From NCBI GenBank assembly GCA_028865155.1, contig JAGWKW010000116.1:1-5034 (forward strand): 5,034 bases of DNA, given 5' to 3'. How positions within the stretch are numbered: position 1 is the first letter of the stretch; the number at the start of each line of letters is the position of its first letter. Shown piece by piece: positions 1 to 5,034 of the stretch. Under the pieces are notes generated by a model. It saw nothing but the letters and a program-made list of their open reading frames with translations. It had not been told where the DNA came from and made no database searches. The translations under genes and the position numbers were made by a program. Source of the DNA: Alphaproteobacteria bacterium. Its GTDB lineage: Bacteria; Pseudomonadota; Alphaproteobacteria; UBA9219.

Positions 1-875
1 TCATCGGCGCGGAAAATCCCGTTCCCATTGCCTACGAACTCCCGGTCGCATCGGCGCAAGTTAAATCCGCCGTGTTGCTGGCAGGGCTTTCCGCCGAGGG
101 CGTCACGCGTGTCATTGAAAAAGTGCCGACGCGCGACCACAGCGAAAACATGCTGCGCGGCTTCGGCGCGCAAATAACGGTCGAAAAACGCGAAGACGGC
201 GCGGACATCATCGCGCTGACCGGCAAGGCGCATCTGACCGCACAGGACATCACCGTTCCCGGCGATCCGAGCTCGGCCGCCTTTCCGCTCGTCGCCGCGC
301 TGATCGTGCCGGGTTCGCACATCACTTTGCGCAATGTCGGCCTCAACCCGCGCCGGGCAGGGCTGGTCGAAACCTTGCGCGAAATGGGCGCGGATATCCG
401 CTTCGAAAATCCGCGCAACGAAGGGGGCGAACCTGTCGCCGACCTGATCGTCCCACATAGCGAGCTATCCGGCATCGATGTATCACCAGACCGCGTGCCA
501 AGCATGATCGACGAATATCCGATCCTCGCCGTCGCCGCGTCTTGCGCAAACGGCGTTTCGCGCATGCGCGGGCTTCACGAATTGCGCGTCAAGGAAAGCG
601 ACCGGCTCGCGCTCACGGCGCAAGGGCTTGCCAAATGCGGCGTCAGGGTCGAAATCGAAGGCGACGATCTGATCGTCCACGGCAACGGCGCGGCACCAAA
701 AGGCGGCGCAACCATCGAAACATCAATGGATCACCGCATCGCGATGAGCTTTCTCATCCTCGGCATGCGTACAGCCGAACCCATCCGCATCGACGATAGC
801 GGCTTCATCGCCACAAGCTTCCCCGGTTTCGTTGCCATGATGAACGGCCTCGGCGCAAAAATCACATCCGGCTAG
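1..875 (+). CDS. aroA: 3-phosphoshikimate 1-carboxyvinyltransferase (EPSP synthase, class II), 5' end outside window
   Basis: This enzyme transfers the enolpyruvyl group of PEP to shikimate 3-phosphate, the sixth step of the cytoplasmic shikimate pathway to chorismate. The reading frame is open from base 3 to a TAG at 873-875 and gives 290 residues; against a usual length of about 445, roughly the first 150 are missing. Visible motifs are SAQVK (51-65), RDHSE (132-146), [12 protein letters not shown] with the conserved Asp-Glu pair, [10 protein letters not shown] (RVKESDRL at 585-608) and DHRIAMSF (729-752). RDHSE and SAQVK are class II (CP4-like) hallmarks. The third class II signature, N-x-T-R, reads NPRR here (345-356). 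The residue pocket that decides glyphosate response lies in the missing N-terminal part, so tolerance cannot be judged. The last base of the preceding CTA and the stop interlock with the stop of the opposing gene. The identification is secure. Confidence 0.97.
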   Translation, partial: IGAENPVPIAYELPVASAQVKSAVLLAGLSAEGVTRVIEKVPTRDHSENMLRGFGAQITVEKREDGADIIALTGKAHLTAQDITVPGDPSSAAFPLVAALIVPGSHITLRNVGLNPRRAGLVETLREMGADIRFENPRNEGGEPVADLIVPHSELSGIDVSPDRVPSMIDEYPILAVAASCANGVSRMRGLHELRVKESDRLALTAQGLAKCGVRVEIEGDDLIVHGNGAAPKGGATIETSMDHRIAMSFLILGMRTAEPIRIDDSGFIATSFPGFVAMMNGLGAKITSG

Positions 876-2377
876 AACGCCTTGCCGCGTTCCAACAGAA
901 CCGGGAACGTCTTCAGGATAATCACGATATCGAGCCATAGATTCCAGTTGCGCCCATACCACGCTTCAAGCGCGACACGTTCCCGGAACGTCAAACTGTT
1001 GCGCCCGCCGACCTGCCACGGCCCGGTGATGCCAGGACGCACGGATTCGTAAAAACTGAAATCGTCGGCATATAATTTCTCCTGCCCCGGCAGGCAGGGA
1101 CGCGGCCCGACCAAACTCATATCGCCGCGCAGCACATTGATCAATTGCGGCAATTCGTCGATGCTGAAGCGGCGGATCAAGGCACCGACTTTCGTCACGC
1201 GCACATCATGTTTCAGCTTTTGAAAGCGCCGCCATTCCTCGGCAGCACCGGGATTGCCGTCCAGATAATGGCGCAGAATTTTTTCCGCATCCGGCCGCAT
1301 CGAACGGAATTTATAGCAACGGAACAGCCGCCCATGCCGCCCGACGCGCATCTGCGTAAACAAAGCGGAGCCGCCGCCACACCGCACGATCAAGCCGACA
1401 AGAACCATAGGCAGCGCAAAAACCGCAAGCGCCGTTCCCGCCAGCGCAATATCGACGACACGTTTGACAAGCCGCGGCAAAGGCAGCGTCAGCCGGTTGG
1501 TATCGTGCAGCATCATGACATCGCGCATGACAAAATGATGCGGCGTCAGCGTGCTCGACGGCAGCCCCTGCCACGGCGGCACGATCGAGCACGGCACGCG
1601 GGCGCGCGGCAGCGATTTAAGCGCCGCCTGATAGCGCTCGATCTCGCCGCCCTCGAGCGCGAGGAAAATATGCCGCGCATCGTGCAGCATCAGCATCTGT
1701 TTCCATGCGTGCGTCTCCGTCATATCGGCAAGGATCGAAGGCGGAAGCCGTTTGACAACCGAAAACCCCATCGCCGCATCGGCGTCGAGCGCGCGCTGCG
1801 CCGCCTCCGCCGCCGGCCCGTTGCCGATCATGACGGCGGGAATGCGCCACGCTCCGGTTTTTTCGAGCCGGTGCCGTACAACGCCGCGCGCCATGAGCGT
1901 GACAACGCCGAACAGAACCCAGCCGAACGCGACCCACAGGCGCGACCCGTGATTGCCCAACGCGAATTCGAGAAAGCCGCTCGCGACAAAACCGGCGGCG
2001 GCGAGCCCGGCGATATGGCCGACGCTTTCCCAGTAAGGCAAACGCTGACGGTAATGCCCGCGGCTGTCGAACCACAGGATGGATGCCAGTCCCAGAAACG
2101 CGAAAACCATAAATTGCCGCACCGACACGCTGCTCAGCACGTGGCGAAACTGGCCATGATCGCCCGCCGGGCTCAAGGCGCGCGCCAGAAACGCAGCGGC
2201 GGGAAAAGCAAGCACAGCCGCAAAAATATCGGCGGCCAGATACCATCGCCCCGAACGCCGCACCATCGCCCGGAAGTCGGGAAAAATCTGCATCGCCGCC
2301 GCACCTGCAAATGCGGATTCGGCGGCGGACGGTCCGGGATACGAAACCGGCGATCGGGAAACATGGAATGAAAGCAT
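872..2377 (-). CDS. Undecaprenyl-phosphate hexose-1-phosphate transferase, WbaP-type polyprenyl glycosylphosphotransferase
   Basis: It transfers a hexose-1-phosphate (galactose or glucose in characterised relatives) from a UDP-sugar to undecaprenyl phosphate at the inner membrane, the first step of exopolysaccharide, capsule or O-antigen assembly. The longest form is 501 aa. It has four N-terminal hydrophobic helices (about 46-67, 86-103, 122-141, 146-164), a Rossmann-like middle region with GNGPAAEAA (185-193), then the catalytic sugar transferase domain (about 303-501). That domain shows a re-entrant helix with Pro323, [17 protein letters not shown] (344-360), the catalytic Asp407-Glu408 in [19 protein letters not shown] (417-427) and [14 protein letters not shown] (447-460). 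The [15 protein letters not shown] and [12 protein letters not shown] stretches favour the WbaP branch over the short PglC form. The substrate cannot be told. The ATG at 2377 has no ribosome binding site; codon 29 (ATG at 2293, giving 473 aa) has a better one and may be the true start. It stands alone, without other polysaccharide genes in view. Confidence 0.93.
   Translation of the reverse strand: MLSFHVSRSPVSYPGPSAAESAFAGAAAMQIFPDFRAMVRRSGRWYLAADIFAAVLAFPAAAFLARALSPAGDHGQFRHVLSSVSVRQFMVFAFLGLASILWFDSRGHYRQRLPYWESVGHIAGLAAAGFVASGFLEFALGNHGSRLWVAFGWVLFGVVTLMARGVVRHRLEKTGAWRIPAVMIGNGPAAEAAQRALDADAAMGFSVVKRLPPSILADMTETHAWKQMLMLHDARHIFLALEGGEIERYQAALKSLPRARVPCSIVPPWQGLPSSTLTPHHFVMRDVMMLHDTNRLTLPLPRLVKRVVDIALAGTALAVFALPMVLVGLIVRCGGGSALFTQMRVGRHGRLFRCYKFRSMRPDAEKILRHYLDGNPGAAEEWRRFQKLKHDVRVTKVGALIRRFSIDELPQLINVLRGDMSLVGPRPCLPGQEKLYADDFSFYESVRPGITGPWQVGGRNSLTFRERVALEAWYGRNWNLWLDIVIILKTFPVLLERGKAF
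875..892. terminator. Candidate hairpin at the aroA / sugar transferase convergent junction
   Basis: A perfect 6-bp stem, GAACGC (875-880) and GCGTTC (887-892), closes on the 6-nt loop cttgcc. It begins on the last base of the aroA stop codon and is encoded by the final six codons of the opposing transferase gene. Because the two genes share CTAG and have no spacer, this is the only obvious place for a structure ending aroA transcription. No T-run follows directly on the + strand. On the minus strand a run of five T comes only about a dozen bases after the stop. It is therefore not a canonical intrinsic terminator, and the hairpin could be chance in GC-rich coding sequence. Confidence 0.3.
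2302..2306 (-). promoter_or_regulatory. Ribosome binding site supporting an internal start of the sugar transferase gene
   Basis: On the minus strand AGGTG lies 8 nt before an in-frame ATG at 2293-2291. No purine-rich site with proper spacing precedes the upstream ATG at 2377. The 28 residues that would be lost are Ser/Ala/Pro-rich with no hydrophobic segment, and starting at 2293 puts the first membrane helix about 17 residues from the N-terminus, as is common for this family. Confidence 0.5.
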
Positions 2378-2602
2378 GCCTGATTCGGCAGGGAGGGCGG
2401 AAACTGGACGGATGTTAATCTATACAGCTCCGGTCCCCTTACATACAGGAAAAACCTTCACACCAATTGCGACATAAAATTATTATATTTCAATATATTA
2501 TAAATATTTTTTGCATACATAAGCATGAAAGATGCCCGCCTCCACACCCAACCCAGGCGTGCGTCATGCCAGGAGAACAAATCTTATGCGTGTTGCCAGA
2601 CC
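2378..2602 (-). promoter_or_regulatory. 225-bp intergenic region with AT-rich core, probable promoter of the sugar transferase gene
   Basis: This is the only sizeable non-coding stretch in the window, between the end of recF and the start of the transferase gene, both on the minus strand. Its core (2474-2512) holds one G/C base in 39, in sharp contrast with the GC-rich surroundings. Two perfect TATAAT hexamers occur in minus orientation (2497-2502 and 2482-2487), but neither has a good -35 at 16-18 bp. Nearer the gene, the minus strand carries CTGTATAGA (2427-2419) and a second CTGTAT 21 bp upstream (2448-2443). An imperfect stem, GGACGGA (2406-2412) with TCCGGTCC (2429-2436, one bulged G), surrounds the CTGTATAGA element. 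No convincing intrinsic terminator for recF was found. Promoter function is inferred; the base composition and hexamers are seen directly. Confidence 0.5.
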
Positions 2603-3787
2603 TTAGAAAATGCGCCCGTTCTCGACATGGAATGCCTGCGCATGCGGCATAAGCGCGGCGAAATTTTCCGGATCGGTTCCGGTCAGCCAAGCCTGAACGC
2701 CGGTCGCGCGGATTTCCTCGAACAAAGCCTCGCGACGATAATCGTCGAGATGCGCGGCGATGTCGTCGAGCAAAAACAAAGGCGCCATCCGCCGCTGCCG
2801 CGCGACGAGCCGCACATAAGCCAGCATGATCGCGATCAGCAACGCCTTCTGCTCTCCGGTCGAACATAAATCGGCGGAACAATTCTTGGCGCGGTGCACG
2901 ACGCGCAAATCGCTGCGATGGGCGCCGGTCGCGCACGATCCAGCCCGCGCATCCTCGTCGCGCGCGCGTAAAAATGTGGCGCGCAGCGCATCCTCGGCCA
3001 GAAGCGCCGGATTGGTATCGAGCAAATCCTCGGCCGCGCCGCGCACCGCAATGTCGGCGCGCGGGAAAGCGTCGCCGCTTTCGTCGATCGCAACGCGCAA
3101 CTGCGCCGCCATGCTGCGCCGCGCGGCGGCGATGGCGACGGCGGAACGCGCCATCTCATCCTCCAAACCCGCAAGCCACGCAGCCTCGACCATTCCCTCG
3201 CGCAGCAAACGCAACCGTTCGCGCATCGCTTTTTCGTAACGCTGCACGCGCCCGCCATGGGCCGGATCGAAACTGTAGACAAGCCGGTCGAGGAATTTCC
3301 GCCGTGCCGAAGCCCCTTCGGCCAGCAGCCTGTCCATGTCGGGCGTAATCCACGCCATCGCGACATGTTCGGCCAGCATATTTTGTCCGCGCGCAGGCCT
3401 GCCGTCGATATGAACGACCCGCCTTTCGCCTTCCTCGTCAGTTCCTGACACATCTTTTCCTGTGCCAATGGCCAACACCCCGGCGGCAGTGCGCACTTCG
3501 ACCGCCGCGGCCCACGGCTCGCTCGTCACCCTGTTCTGCAAATCGCCAAGCACGGCACGACGCAAGCCCCGCCCCGGCACAAGCAAGCTCAAAGCTTCGA
3601 GAAGGTTGGTCTTGCCGCCGCCATTCGCGCCGGTCAGGACGACAGGCGTATCCGCGCAAACAAGGCACAAATCGGCATAATTGCGGTAATTCGACAGTGT
3701 GACTTGCGCGACGGAAAAAGGCTCGGAATCGGACAATGGGGCTTCGGCGCGAAGCTGCGTCTCAGCTTCTTCCCTAGCCGCCAGCAT
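2603..3787 (-). CDS. recF: DNA replication and repair protein RecF
   Basis: RecF is an SMC-like ATPase that binds gapped DNA and, with RecO and RecR, loads RecA at single-strand gaps. The 394-aa product has Walker A GANGGGKT (53-60) after LSNYRNY (31-37), the RecF-typical ITPDMDRLLAEGASARRKFLDR region (about 147-168), GAHRSDLRV (288-296), the ABC signature CSTGEQKALL (308-317) and Walker B LFLLDD (337-342) with D-loop AAHLDD. All ATPase motifs are intact. The chosen ATG at 3787 gives an N-terminus about 20 residues longer than typical; a TTG at codon 18 is the only near alternative and has no ribosome binding site. The gene overlaps the end of the upstream MarR regulator gene by 14 bp, which suggests one transcript and translational coupling. 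It is not beside dnaN or gyrB, as recF is in many bacteria. Confidence 0.95.
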   Translation of the reverse strand: MLAAREEAETQLRAEAPLSDSEPFSVAQVTLSNYRNYADLCLVCADTPVVLTGANGGGKTNLLEALSLLVPGRGLRRAVLGDLQNRVTSEPWAAAVEVRTAAGVLAIGTGKDVSGTDEEGERRVVHIDGRPARGQNMLAEHVAMAWITPDMDRLLAEGASARRKFLDRLVYSFDPAHGGRVQRYEKAMRERLRLLREGMVEAAWLAGLEDEMARSAVAIAAARRSMAAQLRVAIDESGDAFPRADIAVRGAAEDLLDTNPALLAEDALRATFLRARDEDARAGSCATGAHRSDLRVVHRAKNCSADLCSTGEQKALLIAIMLAYVRLVARQRRMAPLFLLDDIAAHLDDYRREALFEEIRATGVQAWLTGTDPENFAALMPHAQAFHVENGRIF

Positions 3788-4229
3788 AGTTGATCATTCC
3801 CGTCCAGAACCGCTCGAGCTTGCGCAACGTTTCGGCGGCCTGCGTCAACTCATCGGCCGAGATATTCGCCGTTCCCAGAGCCGCAACCTGTTTTTCGAGA
3901 TTTTCATTGACGATCTTGTGCAGCGAAAGCCCCTTTTCCGACAGCTTGACGCGCACCGAACGCTTGTCGTGCGGCGAGCGTTCCTGCTCCAGATAGCCGT
4001 TCTCGACCATCTTCTTGACGTTATAGGACACGTTGGAGCCGAGATAATAGCCGCGCGCGGTCAGTTCGCCGACGGTCATCTCGTCCGCGCCGATATTGTA
4101 CAGGATCAACGCCTGCACGTTGTTGATGTCCTGAATGCCGCGCCGGTCGAGCTCGGCCTTGACCACTTCGAGGAAATGGCGGTGAACGCGTTCGACGAGA
4201 AGGACGGCTTCGTAATAGACGTGGCGCAC
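3774..4229 (-). CDS. MarR-family winged-helix regulator, LdtR-like
   Basis: A 151-aa product of normal MarR length. Helices that would form the dimer flank a winged helix-turn-helix at about 37-98: VQALILYNIG, TVGELTARGYYLGSNVSYNV as recognition region, and a wing built on ERSPHDKRSVRVKLSEKG with the family Asp-x-Arg. The INNVQALILYNIG...GELTARGYYLGSNVSYNVKK pattern and the FWTGMI C-terminus resemble alphaproteobacterial LdtR, which in Liberibacter was described as controlling an L,D-transpeptidase and osmotic tolerance. That match is from memory of the family, so the regulon here is unknown. The start is GTG at 4229: an in-frame stop lies shortly upstream, no other ATG, GTG or TTG intervenes, and GGGG sits 8 nt before the GTG as a weak binding site. 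Its last codons overlap the start of recF. A perfect inverted repeat lies 39-59 bp upstream and could be its operator. Confidence 0.85.
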   Translation of the reverse strand: MRHVYYEAVLLVERVHRHFLEVVKAELDRRGIQDINNVQALILYNIGADEMTVGELTARGYYLGSNVSYNVKKMVENGYLEQERSPHDKRSVRVKLSEKGLSLHKIVNENLEKQVAALGTANISADELTQAAETLRKLERFWTGMINYAGG

Positions 4230-4267
4230 GGCGAAAACCCCGGAAAGGAATAACTGAGTCTTGATTT

Positions 4268-4288
4268 ATCGCATGTCCGGCCTGCGAT
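4268..4288. promoter_or_regulatory. Inverted repeat upstream of the MarR-type gene, possible operator
   Basis: ATCGCA (4268-4273) and TGCGAT (4283-4288) are perfect inverted half-sites separated by 9 bp, in the 67-bp gap between the pilin-like gene and the regulator gene. MarR proteins bind palindromes of about this overall size and often regulate themselves, so an operator is possible. It could also fold as a 6-bp stem at the 3' end of the pilin-like transcript, but no T-run follows on the minus strand. Binding is inferred only. Confidence 0.3.
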
Positions 4289-4296
4289 TGCCACCC

Positions 4297-4848
4297 CTAT
4301 CGAATCTGGAAAAACAGGGCCAGATGCGCGTCGGCTTCGCGGCCGCAGGCACGCGCGGCCGCATCGGCCACCTCGTCCGGCGAAACCGAAGACGGGTAAA
4401 AGCGCGACCAGGCCGCGCCCGGGCCGCCGCTTTCCGCCTCGGCAGCCAGAAGCCCGGTTTCCTGAGGCTCCCGCTTGATGAAATAGAGGGCAAGACGGCG
4501 GCAATCATGCGTCGGTAAATCGGTTTCGATCCTGATCACCCTGCTGTTGACGACGGCGGCACGCAAGCCGCCCTGCCATGGGTTAAGCCGCGCGGCGGGC
4601 GGTATGATCTGCCCCAGCCCTTGCAGCGCGGCCCAGACATCCTCGCCCGGCGTCACGGCAAAGCCTTTCTGCACGGCGGCGTTCTGCCGCACCATGCCGA
4701 CGAACTGCAGCACCTGATCGGCAGCGCGCATGAAACGCCAGTTCTCGACGGCAGCCAGCCCCGACAAAGCCAAAGCCGCGACGATGATCGCAACGACCGG
4801 AATCGTGACCAGCAAAGGCAAAGGAGAGAGGTTATTTTTTTGAAGCAT
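4297..4848 (-). CDS. Membrane-anchored protein with PilS/type IVb pilin-like periplasmic domain
   Basis: No exact family is recognised. The 183-aa product has a short polar N-terminus, one hydrophobic helix (about 10-34), an amphipathic continuation (35-60) and a soluble domain. The layout matches PilS-type type IVb pilins: a helix with MVRQNAA, then LNPWQGG (88-94), a beta-like VIRIETDLP, Cys116 in [10 protein letters not shown], and Cys168 in ADAAARACG followed by a beta-like LALFFQIR terminus. In such pilins the two cysteines form the disulfide of the D-region. A prepilin peptidase site at the start of the hydrophobic helix is missing and no Glu occupies position 5, so it is probably an uncleaved, inner-membrane-anchored pilin-like protein rather than a major pilin. 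The start is ATG 4848: a further 58 upstream codons stay open but run antisense to rsmA and are Arg-rich. No clear ribosome binding site precedes it; TATAGA lies about 17 nt upstream. It is transcribed toward the regulator and recF genes. Confidence 0.75.
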   Translation of the reverse strand: MLQKNNLSPLPLLVTIPVVAIIVAALALSGLAAVENWRFMRAADQVLQFVGMVRQNAAVQKGFAVTPGEDVWAALQGLGQIIPPAARLNPWQGGLRAAVVNSRVIRIETDLPTHDCRRLALYFIKREPQETGLLAAEAESGGPGAAWSRFYPSSVSPDEVADAAARACGREADAHLALFFQIR

Positions 4849-4924
4849 GGAAGGCGGGGCCGTTCTATACAGAAAACGCCATAAGGTTACACGACGCGGC
4901 ACCGCCCGCAACCCGAGAGTTCTC
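4849..4924. promoter_or_regulatory. Divergent promoter region between pilin-like gene and rsmA
   Basis: These 76 bp separate two divergent start codons, so promoters for both directions should lie here or reach into the coding ends. The minus strand carries CTGTATAGA (4872-4864), of which TATAGA is a plausible -10 for the pilin-like gene, although the start would then be only about 10 nt from the transcription start. The same nonamer precedes the sugar transferase gene. No good -35 is visible. On the + strand GAGAG (4915-4919) lies 5 nt before the rsmA ATG and is a modest ribosome binding site. Confidence 0.4.
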
Positions 4925-5034
4925 ATGCCTGGCCTTTCCTCGCTTCTCCCCTTGCGCGACGTCATCGCCCGGCACGCCCTGCGCACGCGCAAATCGCTGG
5001 GCCAGCATTTCCTGTGCGACATGAATCTGACCCG
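4925..5034 (+). CDS. rsmA: 16S rRNA (adenine1518/1519-N6)-dimethyltransferase RsmA/KsgA, 3' end outside window
   Basis: RsmA dimethylates two adjacent adenines in the 3' terminal hairpin of 16S rRNA using S-adenosylmethionine, late in small-subunit assembly. Only 36 codons are in the window, but they carry the family's N-terminal signature: a leader with [14 protein letters not shown], then [15 protein letters not shown]. Most homologues read KSLGQNFL; the His for Asn change occurs in other members such as the E. coli enzyme. The remaining part of the enzyme, including the SAM-binding motifs, lies beyond the edge. The start is ATG 4925 with GAGAG 5 nt upstream; no other start codon was found in frame upstream in the spacer. 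It diverges from the pilin-like gene. The identification rests on the short signature but is clear. Confidence 0.9.
   Translation, partial: MPGLSSLLPLRDVIARHALRTRKSLGQHFLCDMNLT

Noticed and set aside
1145..2371. A 408-codon open frame on the + strand opposite the sugar transferase gene
   Set aside because: Its translation is dominated by Arg, Gln, His and Pro with no domain or hydrophobic pattern, and it mirrors a gene with strong family motifs; it is an antisense shadow in GC-rich DNA.
2534..2600. Short imperfect stems after the recF stop, considered as its terminator
   Set aside because: Stems of 5-7 bp with mismatches or a long loop and no T-run directly after on the minus strand; not supportable as a terminator.
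2571..2606. AGGAGA 9 nt before an ATG that starts a 6-codon frame on the + strand (2586-2606)
   Set aside because: The ribosome-binding spacing is good, but the frame is tiny, runs into the antisense of recF, and no downstream + strand gene exists for it to act as a leader.
2566..2652. A 28-codon + strand frame starting in the intergenic region
   Set aside because: It has no ribosome binding site, half of it is antisense to the recF end, and its product shows no recognisable feature.
2836..3468. A 210-codon alternative frame inside recF on the same strand
   Set aside because: The recF frame carries all ATPase motifs across this stretch; the alternative is Arg/Cys/Trp-rich and featureless.
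4744..4761. Gly30-Leu-Ala-Ala-Val-Glu35 in the pilin-like protein, formally like a prepilin site with Glu at +5
   Set aside because: It lies at the end of the hydrophobic helix, not before it, and the residues after it are polar, so cleavage here would remove the membrane segment.
4849..5022. Fifty-eight extra in-frame codons upstream of the pilin-like gene
   Set aside because: They are antisense to the recognisable rsmA start and Arg-rich, and the ATG at 4848 places a hydrophobic helix near the N-terminus as expected.

Overview
This window looks like a piece of an alphaproteobacterial chromosome. The GC content is high (roughly 60% by eye). The pointers to the class are a CP4-like class II EPSP synthase, a MarR regulator that resembles the alphaproteobacterial LdtR group, a RecF with the alphaproteobacterial style of C-terminal half (LCSTGEQKALL, LLDDIAAHLDD), and an RsmA start with the [19 protein letters not shown] pattern. 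Genus or order cannot be fixed from the sequence alone.

Layout. Positions 1-875 (+) hold the last two thirds of aroA. It runs tail to tail into an undecaprenyl-phosphate hexose-1-phosphate transferase of the WbaP type (872-2377, -); the two stop codons interlock in the tetramer CTAG, and a short hairpin lies just beyond. A 225-bp gap follows (2378-2602) with a very AT-rich core (2474-2512), which is the likely promoter zone of the transferase gene. Then, still on the minus strand and in transcription order from high to low coordinates, come a membrane-anchored pilin-fold protein (4297-4848), an LdtR-like MarR regulator (3774-4229) and recF (2603-3787). The regulator and recF overlap by 14 bp. 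At the right edge a divergent + strand gene, rsmA/ksgA, begins at 4925 and leaves the window.

How the genes relate. aroA (aromatic amino acids), recF (gap repair) and rsmA (rRNA dimethylation) are housekeeping genes. The transferase starts lipid-linked polysaccharide assembly, but no other polysaccharide gene is visible. The regulator and recF are probably co-transcribed, and the pilin-like gene 67 bp upstream may belong to the same transcript. The least ordinary element is the pilin-like gene: its soluble half has the NPW-x-GG motif and cysteine spacing of PilS/type IVb pilins, but it lacks a normal prepilin cleavage site. No RNA genes, CRISPR arrays, insertion sequences or other mobile elements were seen. 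I found no evidence of a new multi-gene system here; the pilin-like protein and the regulator-recF overlap are the points most worth following.
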